This document shows, in pieces, positions 47,270 to 59,538 of a stretch of DNA of 64,000 nucleotides. This DNA comes from Erpobdella octoculata. Lineage: Eukaryota > Annelida > Clitellata > Hirudinida > Erpobdellidae. The notes under the pieces are model-generated. The model was not told the origin of the DNA. It saw only the letters and a program-made list of their open reading frames with translations, and searched no databases. Each line of letters opens with the position of its first letter. The first letter of the stretch is position 1. The stretch spans positions 18,897,773 to 18,961,772 of the forward strand of contig OZ022241.1 of the NCBI GenBank assembly GCA_963978895.1, given 5' to 3'. Both the position numbers and the translations under genes were made by a program.

Positions 47270-48235
47270 TTCAATACGCCAAGGACTTTATGTTTCTAAA
47301 TTTATTAAATAATTTTAATTTAACTCAACATATATCAACTCCCGTTGATTTTCTTATTTCGTTCTCTGTAATTAAAATTCATAATATTTATCAACATATA
47401 AGTTTGATCATTCAGATCACCATGCTGTTAATTTTACGTATTTTCCAGAATTTAATTTTAGTAATTCAACTGTAAAAGTTCATAAAAGAAAATGGAAACT
47501 TCTTAATAAAAAAATCATTTGTTGAATTATTTAAACACTTTGATTTTAAAGGTCACAGTGAGGTTGATGAATTAGTGTCATATCTACATATATAATTTCC
47601 TACTAGCGGGGTACCCGGCGTTGCCCGTGGTTTTTAGAGGTTTTTCTAATGCTTGTCTTTCTCGCTCCCGTTTCCTTCCCCGTTTGCACTCTCGTTCCAG
47701 GTCGCTATCCAGCTCCTGGTCGCTTTCTCGTTCCTGGTCGCTTTCCCGCTCCGGTCGCTTTCCCGTTGATAAAATTAGTGCGAACAAGCGTGTAATGAGA
47801 ATTATTACGCAATAATACAGTCAGTCCTAAAGATAAAAAAAGGTGGCGCTGCAGTCGCCAAAAATATGTAATGAGATTTTAAAAAAATCCGTCATTTTTG
47901 ACGGGCTATCTCTAGTATTTTAATAGTTTTATTACTAATATTTTAGACCTTATTTCATCTTTACAATTATTTTTCTTTAGATTTTTATTTAACCGTGCTC
48001 CATGGTTTGATGCTTATTGTATTTTACTTAAACGTATTGCTCGAAAAAAGGAACGTTTCTCTAGGTCTAATAAATCCTATGTTATTTATGATAATTAGAA
48101 TTCTGCTTTACATACATATAAGTAAACCTTGTTTTCAAAACATTGCAGTTATTTGAGAAACTCTATAGTTCATGCTACTTCATCTAACAATTGTTGTTTT
48201 TCACTTTCTAAATTATTACACAAAAATTTGACACG
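47270..48235 (+). pseudogene. LINE endonuclease-region relic, split by a Helitron insertion
   Basis: The left part (47287-47600) encodes FLNLLNNFNLTQHISTP and, in another frame, DHSDHHAVNFTYFPEF, the end of an APE-type endonuclease domain (S-D-H motif). After the inserted element the frame resumes around 47930 with APWFDAYCILLKRIARKKER and later SKHCSYLRNSI, the linker before the reverse transcriptase. Stops and frame changes show it is dead. The 3-prime part is cut at about 48240 by another Helitron. Confidence 0.7.
47603..47915. mobile_element. Short element bounded by two different Helitron 3-prime ends
   Basis: The left edge is a minus-strand CTAG (47606-47603) after the ACGCCGGG hairpin type. 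The right edge is a plus-strand CTAG (47912-47915) after a CCGTCA...TGACGG hairpin, the same end as the Helitron protein relic at 14928. It is flanked by A and T and sits inside the LINE relic. No 5-prime end is seen. Confidence 0.68.
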
Positions 48236-48240
48236 TCCCT

Positions 48241-48694
<454 letters not shown>

Positions 48695-48705
48695 TTACAT
48701 ATAAA

Positions 48706-49150
48706 ACTATTGGTGTACCCGGTGTTGCCCGGGGTTTTAGAAGTTGTTCTCTCTCGCACTTGTAATTTTTTTAAAAGTTTAATTAATTTTTGTCCAATCG
48801 ATCTGAAGGTTTCATAGAAGAAATTGTCCTTGACAACAATTAATTACACCAAATTTGAGTTCAATTGGATGACGGAGAGTATGTTTTTTAAACGTCGCAA
48901 AAATTGCCATCTAGTGAATAATTTTAAATGTGTCAAAAAATAAATAAATATTGAAATTATTTTAAATAATGATTAAATCACTTTAAAAACTATTGAATAT
49001 TGTTTTGGCGGGTGGCTAAAGTCTATGCTGACATTTTCAAAGTTCTAACTTGTCTAAAAGTTGGTGAAAAATAAATTCAAACATTTTGACGAGAGACAGA
49101 CAGAGAAGTCAAGTTAACTAAAATTGTGTAAAAAATACAAACATTAATGC
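48706..49150 (-). mobile_element. Degraded Helitron, tail-to-tail with its left neighbour
   Basis: The minus-strand tail (ccgggcaacaccgggtacac) faces the preceding plus-strand tail, only about 12-15 bp away. The body shares the gacagacagagaagt region with 44725-45304. The CTAG itself is altered and the 5-prime end is not defined. Confidence 0.55.
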
Positions 49151-49776
49151 TAATAACTTGGAGAGGTCACATGCATATTGCTCGACTGTCTAACCGCATT
49201 TTGTTCTAAATATAGTCGATAACGGGAGGGGTGGGGTGTCCCGACTATCACCCTCGTAAAAGTCGCAACTGTTGGAGAACTTTCGAATTTGGAGGTTCAA
49301 AAACAAATTCTAATTCTTTCAAACCGATTAATAATTACTATAATTATAGAAAAGACAATAGTTAAAACGTCCAAAACACGAGACAATAATCAATTGCTAC
49401 ATGACAAAGTTTAACAGGTCTGAGTTCTGCGAAAACAGGCGCAATTCTCTTTTTCAAATTTCGAAACGTCCCTTATATTACAATTTTGAATAGCCACAAG
49501 CCTACCGCGCAAAACAATCAAATCTATTGGCTTGCGGCATCACGTGATAAAATTAATACGCGCACATATATATTCAAATCTAGAAGCTGCCACTGCACGC
49601 ACTTAAAACATGCGCCACGCACTATATATAATACACTGTGGATCGGCATGCACGCTGTGTTTCAAACACGGACGTGACAGGGGGATTGTCGTATTTTATT
49701 TTCAGAAAATTTTTCTGTTGATGGCCGGTTATGTAGTGTAGGCGCTCCTTTTACTCATAGAAGTGGAAAAGCAGTG
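49151..49776. other. Intergenic stretch
   Basis: GC-richer than its surroundings (for example 49220-49270, 49540-49680). No coding potential was recognised. Confidence 0.45.
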
Positions 49777-49984
49777 ATTAATATTTTTATAATCTTTGCC
49801 TTTGGTTTAAACGTTTTTTTTGCTTTTAATGGTCCTAGACGTCTTTTTGAATATTAGCAGAGAAAAAAAGATAATCAGGCTTTATTTCGTTATTTTTCAA
49901 TAAACTACAAAACCATTCTAAATCCCCGTATAAGATTGGCGATATTGTCACAATTGGTGTCAGAAGTGGGGTCTAAAAATGATT

Positions 49985-50152
49985 TTGCAGTTACTCGAAG
50001 AACTTTCCTTGGCTGAGTTAAGGCGGAAACTAAGAAAACGAAGGCTGAACGCCAATAGAAGAAAGCCCAAGCTCGTGGACCGCCTCCGGACGTCATTGGA
50101 GAACAATGGGTTTAACCCAGAAAAATACGAGTTTTATACAAATGAGAAATGA
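49985..50152 (+). CDS. SAP-motif peptide of the LTR element
   Basis: The frame reads LLEELSLAELRRKLRKRRLN, RRKPKLVDRLRTSLENNG, and ends ENNGFNPEKYEFYTNEK at a stop. The L-x-x-L-R-x-x-L-R-x-R pattern with a later Gly/Lys-x-x-L-V-x-R-L matches SAP DNA-binding motifs. The related element at 36528-36890 codes the same motif at the same place after the primer site, which supports a real gag-proximal product rather than chance. Confidence 0.6.
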   Translation: MQLLEELSLAELRRKLRKRRLNANRRKPKLVDRLRTSLENNGFNPEKYEFYTNEK

Positions 50153-50580
50153 TGAATAAAATAAACGAAGCAGCACCGAAGAGATTGGAAAGGAAGAACA
50201 AAACAGCTATGGACATGATGAGATAATTATTTCTTGATGGTCAGGTTCGTCCTGAAGACGGAATAGCAGCAGCTGGTACGGCGATGCTGCCAGTGAACAG
50301 CAAAAAATAAATGAAAACGGGAGATCTTCCAGTAGTGATTTATCTGTGTGTTGCCTGAATGGCAAGGCTATTGAGAGTCTAGTCACAGAGACGGCTGAGG
50401 CAGTGGTGGACACGGTTCTGAACCGGCGTGTTGCTGGCGAAGACAATATTGTGGGTTGCTACGCGAAACCCAGTTTGAACTGGAGTCCACCAGCTGTGTC
50501 TCAGAACATGTGACAGATGACGGCCGTACAGACTGCACAGAGCAGGTGGGGCACAAGGAAAACAAAAAAAGAGAATTGAT

Positions 50581-51168
50581 CTAGTTTTGTGGCGGGACGC
50601 CACCGAGGTGGGTCCTGTTGCTGAGTGTTGCTGGACTCTGAAAGATTTTGTGGAAGTCGTCGGATCCGTCGGAGAAGTTTCGGAAGATTGCTTGATCAAA
50701 GTTACAAAAGATATTTCTTGTGCAGAAAAGTTTTTGGACAGTTTCGTGTTTGGTGGCAGTAGCTTGAAGGAGGTGTGTAATGATGGCACCTGTGATGCGG
50801 CGTCTCGTCAGGGTGTTTCACGATTTTTGCTTAGCAGGCCGGATTTATTAAGTGGTCATCTGTTCCAAGACTTTGGGGATAAGTTGGTTTTAGAAAAAAA
50901 TAGTTTTAAAAAAGATGGAACGGAATTCCAAGTGATTTATAATGATTGGAGCGCCCGCGTGAGTGAGACTGCCATGGATAAGTCAGCTGAGAAGGTTGCT
51001 AACCCGGATGTTGTGGAACAGGTAGAAAAGGTTTGTTGGGATGCTGTTGACAAATGTGGTGGTGTTGGTATTGAAACGACTGTTTTATTTGGAAGGTTTG
51101 AAAATGCTTCTACAAATGTCAATGAGGCTGAAGCTCAGAGCGCTTTGGTCAAGGATTTTGTGTTTTAG
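50581..51168 (+). CDS. Unrecognised ORF of about 193 codons between the LTRs
   Basis: The frame opens before ATG 50587 (MWRDATEVGPVAECCW) and ends at TAG 51166-51168 with ALVKDFVF. I do not recognise a family. It is rich in Val, Asp, Glu and Ser, has scattered cysteines, and lacks a membrane segment or zinc knuckle. Codon use is balanced and unlike the AT-rich surroundings, which suggests a once-coding internal region of the LTR element. It could equally be the remnant of a captured gene. Confidence 0.4.
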   Translation, partial: LVLWRDATEVGPVAECCWTLKDFVEVVGSVGEVSEDCLIKVTKDISCAEKFLDSFVFGGSSLKEVCNDGTCDAASRQGVSRFLLSRPDLLSGHLFQDFGDKLVLEKNSFKKDGTEFQVIYNDWSARVSETAMDKSAEKVANPDVVEQVEKVCWDAVDKCGGVGIETTVLFGRFENASTNVNEAEAQSALVKDFVF

Positions 51169-51768
51169 TGGTGGCTCGCAGAAATAGGGCTAAAACTTAA
51201 AAAAGTCTGACAGTTCCGCTTTGACGATAATCCTGTTAAAAAACTTGAAAAGCAGTAGAAGGTCAGAAATTGACAGTGCCGTATAATTGCGGGTTCGGTT
51301 GCGTGGAACTATCAGTGACCTAGTGGGGGCCGCTGTGATCAACAGTTATGTATGAAGAAATTGAGATGTAACGATTTGGCGTGGTATTCAAGCCCACAAC
51401 TCCGAATCAAAATATCACACAGGCTCCAGCAAGACTGAAAGAGACTGCGTCAAACAGTCAAAAGAATTGACCATGTCGTTTGTGAATTGCGGTCAAGGCC
51501 ACGAGTGAAGATAAAGGTATTCTGTGTTTGTGGCCTTGCCGGATGTTTCAGAGGCGACTATGCTGTTCGGTACAAACAGAATTAAGAAGGGGTAATTTTA
51601 AATTTTATAATCTTTGCCCTTGGTTTAACTTTTTCCGTCTTTTAATGGTTCTAAACGTCTTTCTGAATATTAGAGGAAAAAATACAGATATTCAGGTTTT
51701 CTTTCATTATCTTTCAATAAGCTACAAAACCAATTCAAACTCGTATACGATTGGCGATATCGTAACAA

Positions 51769-53780
51769 TATAAATCTTCATTACAAAATGAGTCACCATA
51801 GTTTGGGGGTCCCTTGAAGCTTGAACAAGGGGTTCGGGGTGTGTTAACCACGGTACTGACTCAAAGTGTAACAAACACAAGGAGACAGTAATACAATACG
51901 ATGCAATCTCCAAGAAGTTATTTAACAACATGCCCCAACAAAACTAGGTTCCTGCACGAAAGCGAGAAATGACCACTTTGTAGACTCTGAGACAGTACAA
52001 GAACCGTTATATTTTGAGACCAGCCGAAAGCATCCAACAAAGTAAAATTAATAAGCATTTAACAGCACCAGGTCGTTATTTTAAAGAAGCAGTATTATGT
52101 CGTCACAGTTCATAAACGTGCCTGAGATTATTCAATTTGCTGACGATAACTATTCGAAATAACGTTAGTAGAGAAAAAAACAATGAAAACTATAAAAAGA
52201 AAAAAGTAAGAAAAAAGGAGAGAGAGAGAGAGAGAGTGGGTGAAAAAGCAGAAGAACTTGATGAATCTCCAAGAAGACATCTTCATGCGCTCCAATGCTT
52301 GCTTATTTTAAGCAATTAACCTTCTCTTCCTTTTCCTCTTCCTCTTCATTTTTTTTTCTCACTTCGTTCTCTTCCTGTTTCTTCACCATTCCCTACTCCC
52401 ACGTTTACCCTTTTTCCACCCTCCTTTTCTCTTCATCCGTCTTTTATTCTTTTTCCTTCTCACGAGTGGTTTTTCTGCGTCTGCTTTAAGTTCCACTTTT
52501 AGTGGTGCCTGAAGTATGATTCCACATTGAGCCATCGAATATAATTTTTATCAGAGAAACAAAAAGTAATGCATTATGACGCCTGAGTTTGTTGGCTCGA
52601 AATGAATAAAATGGACAATCTTCCTAAGCCGAAATCAACTGCCGCAATTTAATTAGCACTACAGACTTTCCGTAGATTTTTGGACAACTCACCGTTGAGC
52701 TTGTTCCTGCGCATTAACTTAAAGCACTAAGATCCAGGATCTCAAGACCTTGTGACGCATTCATAATGTCAGGAAATCAGAGTACGAAAGCGAGACACCA
52801 AAGAACTGCCGTTAATGAAAACAAACAAACAAACAAACAAACAAACAAACAAACTAAGACAACAAATAAGAAAATGTTTCAACTGACGTTTTAAAAACCA
52901 TAGATGGCGCTGCTGAAGAAAAAAGCCAACAAATTTAGACAGGATATCATCTACACAGTTCTTTTTCTTTTTCTTTTTTTCCGACGGACGTGCTCTGTTT
53001 GCAAATTTCTTTTTCTTTTCAGTCTCTTTATTTTGTTGCTTTACAAAAGCAAAAAGCTACATGAATTAAAGAAAAGTTTCTTGTCTAAAAATAAATAAGT
53101 CCTGCAAAATGTTGTTTATTGAACTCGGAGTTTCCTTAAAACTACTTAGTAATCACGATTAGCTAAATTTGTTAGAATAAACTAAGTGCATAGAAGATTT
53201 TAGGAATCTAAGTGTAAGCCAATAATAAGTTAAAATTGTCAAATAATAAACAAAATTGATAAAGGTGAAATTTAATGTATTGAATTTTATGGAAAATGAA
53301 CACATGTAGATGTTGAGGATTTGAAATTACTTTGTACATGCTAGGTGGATAACCAACAATTTCCTAGATATTCGCCTGGCACTTCACTTCGACCGGCTTG
53401 ATATGAATTTTTATTCTATATATATAAATAATCTGATTATTCTAGAATTTATTGTTTGTAAGGCAAAAAATTTCTTGTGGTAAAAATACATCTTTCTAAA
53501 ACGTAGAAGGTCGTTCGAAAAGAACTGGTGTTCTAGCGTAACGTTACCTATGTAGTGTCAATTATATATTGTCACATTTATAGGATTATTTTGTGTACAT
53601 TCGGTAGGTGTCCGAAAAAGAACATTCAAGTAACACAATTTCATGCCTTTTTGAGTTAATTGATTTTTTATTAAAACATTTCAAAATAAAAAGTTTAATT
53701 TTTATCCATCGTCAATCAATCTAGGTTTTTAAGTTTTAAAAATTATTATCCTTCTCATTGTGATCATCACCATAATCATC
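51769..53780. other. Intergenic stretch
   Basis: No gene. It contains a GA run (52218-52236), a CT-rich stretch with cttcctcttc words (52320-52450) and a (CAAA)n microsatellite at 52820-52854. Confidence 0.5.
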
Positions 53781-55169
53781 ATTTTTTCATCATCACCTCC
53801 ACTATTACTATCACTGCCACTGCACTCTTACTACCATCACCACCTCAACCACCATCAGCATCATCATTCGTACCAATCCGAAATCCCATAGAGCTGGCAT
53901 GGTGCGAAAACTTTGGAGATGACAAAAGTGCACAATTGCAGACGAGCAGCACAACATCCGGTGATGAGGTGCATTCCATTCGAAGAATTATACAACCTCC
54001 TCCTCCTCCTCTTCTTCTTCTTCTTCCTTCTTTTCTTCCCCTTCTCCTCGGCGGTGATATTCTCGGTCTCAAATCGATATCGTCATTCTCTTGTTTTCAG
54101 TCGGTAAATCTGCAAATGTTGTTCATCCAAGCCTAACTTTTTGAACCGCGGAGAGCAAAAAGGTAAACAAAGATGAAACTAGATAAAGGAGTCTGATTGG
54201 TTGGCTTTGTCTTGAGGATTCGTTTGAATTTCATCGTGCGGTCTCAAATGGAACACATTCTGATGTTTTGTTTTCCAAATAATCCATCAATGAATGTCCA
54301 TGCTTTTTTTTATTCGAATATTCGAACAATCCTCAGAAACCCAATTTGGTCCGATTGTGTCCTAATGGAAGCGAGTTTCTGATATTTATAAATTAATGTA
54401 TAAATTACTTTTTGATTATTATCTATTCATTTAACATAATAAAAAAATTGAATAAAACAATTTATACGTGCTCCTGCATAAAAAATAGCAGGCGCCACTT
54501 TGAAAAATGGTGGATGACAGCTTGCGCCCCATAAACAAAACAAACACGTTTCTTTCGTCCTGACCATTCGAGTTCGCCATTTGCGCGTAAAAGATCGTAT
54601 GTGCACATACAAGACGAGCGTAGGCGGCCATTTGCGCCGAGTTGATCGGCCATTTTGTCTCGTGACCGGTTCTCGGGAAGTGCTAAAACCTCGCAAATCG
54701 CGAGAGGAAACTCGGACGTGAAAGCCACCATTTGCGACAACAAGATGGTGCCTGCAAGTGTATAATATGGTGAGAAAAGGAGGAGAAATGAAGAGGAAGA
54801 AAAAGAAAGCGAGGGAGAAAAAGAAAAAAAAGAGAGAGAGAAGGATGAAGGGAATGTGAGTGGCAGATATATCTCGTCTACATGAGATTTTGTGAACAGT
54901 TTTTATATTCTTGCGTGTATTTGTTCGAGCGTTATTCTGAATGATCATTTTCACCAACACCGGTGTCATTACATTCATTATAATGTTAATGACAACATGG
55001 TTATTGATTTTTCATTTACGTCTCCAATTAATTGTTATTAATGCTCAAAATTTATAGCGAGAAAACTAAACAACCAACAACATCTTTCGTTTAAGCTTCC
55101 CTAATTCAACCATTTTCCACCCATCTGCACTTTAATCACACATTTCTTATTTACCCTCACATTTTTTGC
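53781..55169. other. Intergenic stretch with CAT- and CTT-rich patches
   Basis: CATCAC-type repeats occur at 53750-53870 and a CTT-rich run at 53995-54050. The open frames on both strands here (for example minus 54427-54978) follow composition and have no recognisable domain. Confidence 0.5.
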
Positions 55170-55816
55170 TCACTAACTCACTCACTCACTCACTCACTCA
55201 CTCACTCACTCACTCACTCACTCACTCACTCACTCACTCACTCACTCACTCACTCACTCACTCACTCACTCACTCACTCACTCACTCACTCACTCACTCA
55301 CTCACTCACTCACTCACTCACTCACTCACTCACTCACTCACTCACTCACTCACTCACTCACTCACTCACTCACTCACTCACTCACTCACTCACTCACTCA
55401 CTCACTCACTCACTCACTCACTCACTCACTCACTCACTCACTCACTCACTCACTCACTCACTCACTCACTCACTCACTCACTCACTCACTCACTCACTCA
55501 CTCACTCACTCACTCACTCACTCACTCACTCACTCACTCACTCACTCACTCACTCACTCACTCACTCACTCACTCACTCACTCACTCACTCACTCACTCA
55601 CTCACTCACTCACTCACTCACTCACTCACTCACTCACTCACTCACTCACTCACTCACTCACTCACTCACTCACTCACCCACCCACCCACCCACCCACTCA
55701 CTCACTCACTCACTCACTCACTCACTCACTCACTCACTCACTCACTCACTCACTCACTCACTCACTCACTCACTCACTCACTCACTCACTCACTCACTCA
55801 GTCACTCACTCACTCA
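55170..55816. repeat. (ACTC)n microsatellite of about 650 bp
   Basis: Nearly perfect CTCA tetranucleotides, interrupted only by a (CCCA) block at 55677-55696 and one GTCA near 55800. All frames are open; the Leu-Thr-His-Ser repeat is not a protein. Confidence 0.98.
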
Positions 55817-55849
55817 CACTCATCCACCCACCCATTTAGTTACACACGC

Positions 55850-56555
55850 TGATCTATGACGGCATCTAGTGGAGTACGCGTGGAAGGAAATTAGGAAGAT
55901 ATCGATTGGAAGTGTTCCGTTATGTGCGTGCAAATGTGCCTGGCCAGGACAATTAAATTATGAAAGAAGACATGCGCAGTTGCATACAAACCTCCGTCCT
56001 ACGATTTGTTACAAAATTATAAAATGTAAACAAATTGTTTACACACTCGAATAAATTAACAGGTGTGCACATGTAAATGTAACTACAGTGACGTAGACAA
56101 AGGCAAATGTGTGTACACAGCATATCATCATTACCATGTAAACCGTCCCAGGAAATCCAATTTGCTTTTGAGAGAATCGAATTAACAACCTCAGCTGCTG
56201 TGCAACATCACTTATGGGAGTAACCAGAAGTTATTGTTCTCTCCATCCCTGCTTTGCTCCTCTCTCTCTCTCTTTCTTTCTCTATCTTCTCTTTCTCTCT
56301 TTCTCTCTCTCTTTCTGTCTCTCTGTCTCTCTTTTTCTCTCCATCTCTTTCTCATTTTTTGCTTCGTCCAATCTCTACATCTTTTACTTTCGAGCTCTTA
56401 TAATTGATTAGGATCTCAATATTTATTTATTAAAACCTCATTTAAACTTCTTAAGTGTAAGTCACTCTGAGTGTTTATCTAATTGTATTTGTATCTTTTT
56501 TTATTTTGTCATACAAATTTAATAATATCACGATTATATTATTGGTATAATTGAT
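55850..56555. other. Intergenic stretch with a CT-rich run
   Basis: CT-rich simple sequence lies at 56257-56360. No gene is seen. Confidence 0.5.
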
Positions 56556-56609
56556 TTTATCATCATCGTCATCGTCGTCGTCATCATCATCATCATCACC
56601 ATCATCATC

Positions 56610-56643
<34 letters not shown>

Positions 56644-56654
56644 TCATCACCACC

Positions 56655-56729
<75 letters not shown>

Positions 56730-56781
56730 GTCATCATCATCATCATCATCGTCGTCGTCGTCATCATCGTCGTCATCGTCG

Positions 56782-56813
<32 letters not shown>

Positions 56814-56934
56814 TTCATCATCATCATCATCATCATCATCATCGTCGTCATCATCATCGTTATCATCGTCATCATCGTCATCATCATCGTTATCATCGTC
56901 ATCATCGTCGTCATCATCATCATCATCATCATCA

Positions 56935-56966
<32 letters not shown>

Positions 56967-57052
56967 ATCATCATCGTCATCATCATCGTTATCATCGTCA
57001 TCATCGTCATCATCATCATCATCACCATCATCGTCATCATCACAAGCATTAT
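56556..57052. repeat. (ATC)n microsatellite of about 500 bp
   Basis: TCA triplets with TCG and CCA variants. The minus strand is open as a poly-Asp frame and the plus strand as poly-Ser; neither has features of a gene. Confidence 0.97.
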
Positions 57053-57246
57053 CATCACCACAAAACCCAATTAATTTAGCACTGAGCATCTCTCTCGTTT
57101 TTATTTTATGAACTTTCTTTCCATTCGTTCATTCCCAGTCACGTCTTCAGTCCACAACAGCCCTGATGAGACCATTTCCGTTCAACTATGCTGTTAGTGT
57201 TAATTGTTGTAGTTTATATGTTGTAGTTGTTGATATATTAATTATG

Positions 57247-57345
57247 CGGGCTGGTACTGGTAGTATAGCGGTAAGGCTTGTAGTGTAGACCTGAGAATCG
57301 GCGGTTCGATGTCCGTCGGCGTCACCAGCGTCTGCAAGTGGTGTT
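57247..57345 (+). repeat. tRNA-derived SINE head
   Basis: It contains an A-box-like tggtagtatagcggtaagg and a B-box-like cggttcgatgtccg at the right spacing for a tRNA-related pol III promoter. A CCA end and perfect arms are missing, so it is more likely a SINE than a tRNA gene. A relative starts at 63961. Confidence 0.6.
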
Positions 57346-57603
57346 GGTGTAGGTAGGCACTAGGGCTGCGCGGGTATACCCGTACTCGACCCGTTTTCTC
57401 GGGTATGACACGGGTAAGGTATTAACGGGTACAGGTTTACCCGTATAATTTTCAATTTTTTCTTTCAGACTAGTTTCGATAGTCAAATCAAAAAACTATT
57501 AGAACTATTTAGTTTATTATATGACAGTTTTTCAATGATGTGTCATTACGTTTAGTCTCATTCATTTGATGATGTTAGAATCAAGCTGACGACAACCTAT
57601 AAC

Positions 57604-58719
57604 CAGGGCCTTAGGCCCTGAAAAAAACAGCCCTGAAAATATCGGCCTGAAAATATCGGCCCTGAAAAATATCAGCCGTAAAAATATCGGCTCTCATTGA
57701 TGAAGTTATAGCTAATATCTGTCTATATATTGATATTCTTGTTCGATAACTGGTAAAAGCAGAGACTAGTGTAATGAACTATATCATTAGGAGCGTATTA
57801 AGAAGGGAGCATCTCTCAGTTCTTCACCTGAGAAAAGACGCAGATTGCGAGAATGGTAATATTTTAGCCATTTAGCCATAATGTGGACCCAATATACTTA
57901 TACGCTTGAGCTCGAAGTTCGAAACAGAAAAAGACTGCTGAAAAGAGAAAGAAAAAGGTTATGATTTTATGATGCTGTATTTTTAGATTTTACTGACAAG
58001 AAGACATTTCAAGTTCAAACGCTCACCCCAATAACTGATAAACTAATGCAAGAGTCGTCAAAACGGATCGTAGCCTATGAAAATATTAATAAAGTGTTTG
58101 CTATTATCGAGAACTTTCCAGCAAATATGCCTGCACCAGACACTGCTAAAGGTGTTTGTATCATGCGTGAAAAGTATCCTGATGATTTAAAAGAAGATTT
58201 TTTCACACGAATATTAGCAATTTGTAATATTTGTAAAAGAATGTCCTCTAAAGAAAACAATTCTAAAACCAAATCTATGTGGTTGTATAGAATTATTGTT
58301 AAAACGAATGTAAGTGAAAGTTTTCCTAATGTTGAAACAGCTCTGCATTTGTTTTTGACCTTCATGGTCACTAAAAGCAGTAGAGTACGATCGTTTTCTG
58401 TTCTTAAACGAGTTAAGAACTACTTACGTTCTACCATGTCCCAGATATATCTTTCTGCATTATCGCTTTTAAGCGATATTGTTCGAAGTTTGAACCTTGA
58501 TGAAATTATTTATAATTTTTTAAGCACCAAGGCCAGAAAAAACAATTTTGAACATTCAAATAACTTTTGATTCATTTACGAATATACAAACGTGAATTTA
58601 TACCATACGTTTTCTTTTCGTTATGTTTAATGAATTTATGTTTTGTATTTTTGTTACATAATATTAGGCCCTTCTTTAGTAACCAACCGTAGGCCCACAG
58701 TACCCTTAATCCGACCCTG
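57604..58719 (+). mobile_element. hAT element with perfect 8-bp target duplication
   Basis: cctataac occurs at 57596-57603 and 58720-58727. The left end is CAGGGCCTTAGGCCCTG, itself palindromic; the right end, reverse complemented, is CAGGGTCGGATTAAGGGTAC. It encodes only the last part of a transposase. It landed in an unclassified sequence starting tagggctgcgcgggtatacc at 57362. Confidence 0.82.
58046..58570 (+). pseudogene. hAT transposase C-terminal part
   Basis: The frame of 174 codons ends with FPNVETALHLFLTFMVTKSS, RVRSFSVLKRVKNYLRSTM and SLSLLSDIVRSLNLDEII-like sequence. This is the hAT dimerisation domain of the ZMYM/DUF4371 type (normally S-x-E-R-S-F-S; here SRVRSFS, so the Glu is lost). 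The catalytic core is only partly suggested upstream. It is inside the hAT copy with intact target duplication. Confidence 0.8.
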
Positions 58720-58727
58720 CCTATAAC

Positions 58728-59538
58728 ATAACTTTTTTTTCTCAAAACTTGAAAGTCTCTTTTGCAAGCTCTTCGATGAGGCTACCAAGAACATTAGTGT
58801 TGACGCTACATTTGGTAATACCGGTGTTAAAAACTGCACACAAAGTTGCAGAAGAAATGTCAGAAGTACAGAAATGAGGATGAAGCTGAATGCTGAGCTG
58901 ACGAAAGCCTCTCAAAGCTGACGTATTACTGCTGTGCGGCGGTTGTACTGTAAACAGCTTATTTATCTCATCCTTGTCTGCTGTTGGAAGCGGATGAAAT
59001 TTTGTATTTATCAAGACCTCCATGCTGGCTTAACCACAATTGATTTACCTATTAAAATTAATAAATAGACGGCTCCACCAGACCTGCAAAAAACCTCAAA
59101 GTGTTTTGCCAAATTTAGATCCCGAGGACTCAGAAGATGGGGAAGAATATGATGACAAAAGAGATACCGATACTGGTGACAAAGATGACAAGTACTTTAA
59201 TCTGACGATCAACAGCAACGAACTGAGTCCATTGAAATTAAAAGAAAACTTAGGTCACAACAAAAAATTTCTAAACTAACAAAGATCGCTTGCACTTTGT
59301 TTCTATTTCAACAACTCAGAACAGAAGAGAGTGATTTTTCATTGCTGCAAGTTACACTTTGACCAACTTGTGTACTAGCTTGGATCCCGAGCATGTCGAC
59401 AAATTGTTGATGGTTAAATCTCAATATAAACAAACAAACTTGGAAACTGCTGTGAGTGCGCATTGCATATGTAAATAAAATTGAGTATTGTGAAACCGAT
59501 TGACGTTTTGAACTTTGAGTCAGTATTTTATTCAGTAA
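58728..59538. other. Intergenic stretch with two unrecognised short frames
   Basis: A minus-strand frame (58742-59023, with KDEINKLFTVQPPHSSNTSA) and a plus-strand frame (59040-59279, with an acidic EDSEDGEEYDDK run) look less repetitive than average. I could not assign either, and no splice partners were found. Confidence 0.35.

Larger units (their letters stand above)
49777..51768 (+). mobile_element. Small LTR retrotransposon
   Basis: Two direct repeats, about 49777-49949 and 51591-51768, share taatctttgcc, ttggtttaa, tttcaataa.ctacaaaacca and gattggcgatat. The first is followed by a primer-binding-like ttggtgtcagaagtggggt (49956), then a SAP-type motif at about 49985-50150. The second is preceded by a purine run, aagaagggg. 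Protease, reverse transcriptase and integrase are absent, so it is non-autonomous or internally deleted. The precise left LTR boundary and target duplication were not resolved. Confidence 0.68.

Noticed and set aside
54427..54978. 183-codon minus-strand frame as a host gene
   Set aside because: Its middle is translated CTT-rich simple sequence (Phe runs), and no domain or splice partner was recognised.
55166..55852. 228-codon Leu-Thr-His-Ser repeat frame
   Set aside because: Translation of an (ACTC)n microsatellite; a tetranucleotide without stops is open in all frames.
56475..57089. Poly-Asp and poly-Ser frames of about 200 codons
   Set aside because: Pure translation of an (ATC)n microsatellite, open on both strands.
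57247..57345. True tRNA gene
   Set aside because: A and B boxes are recognisable but I could not form acceptor and anticodon arms; a SINE is the better call.
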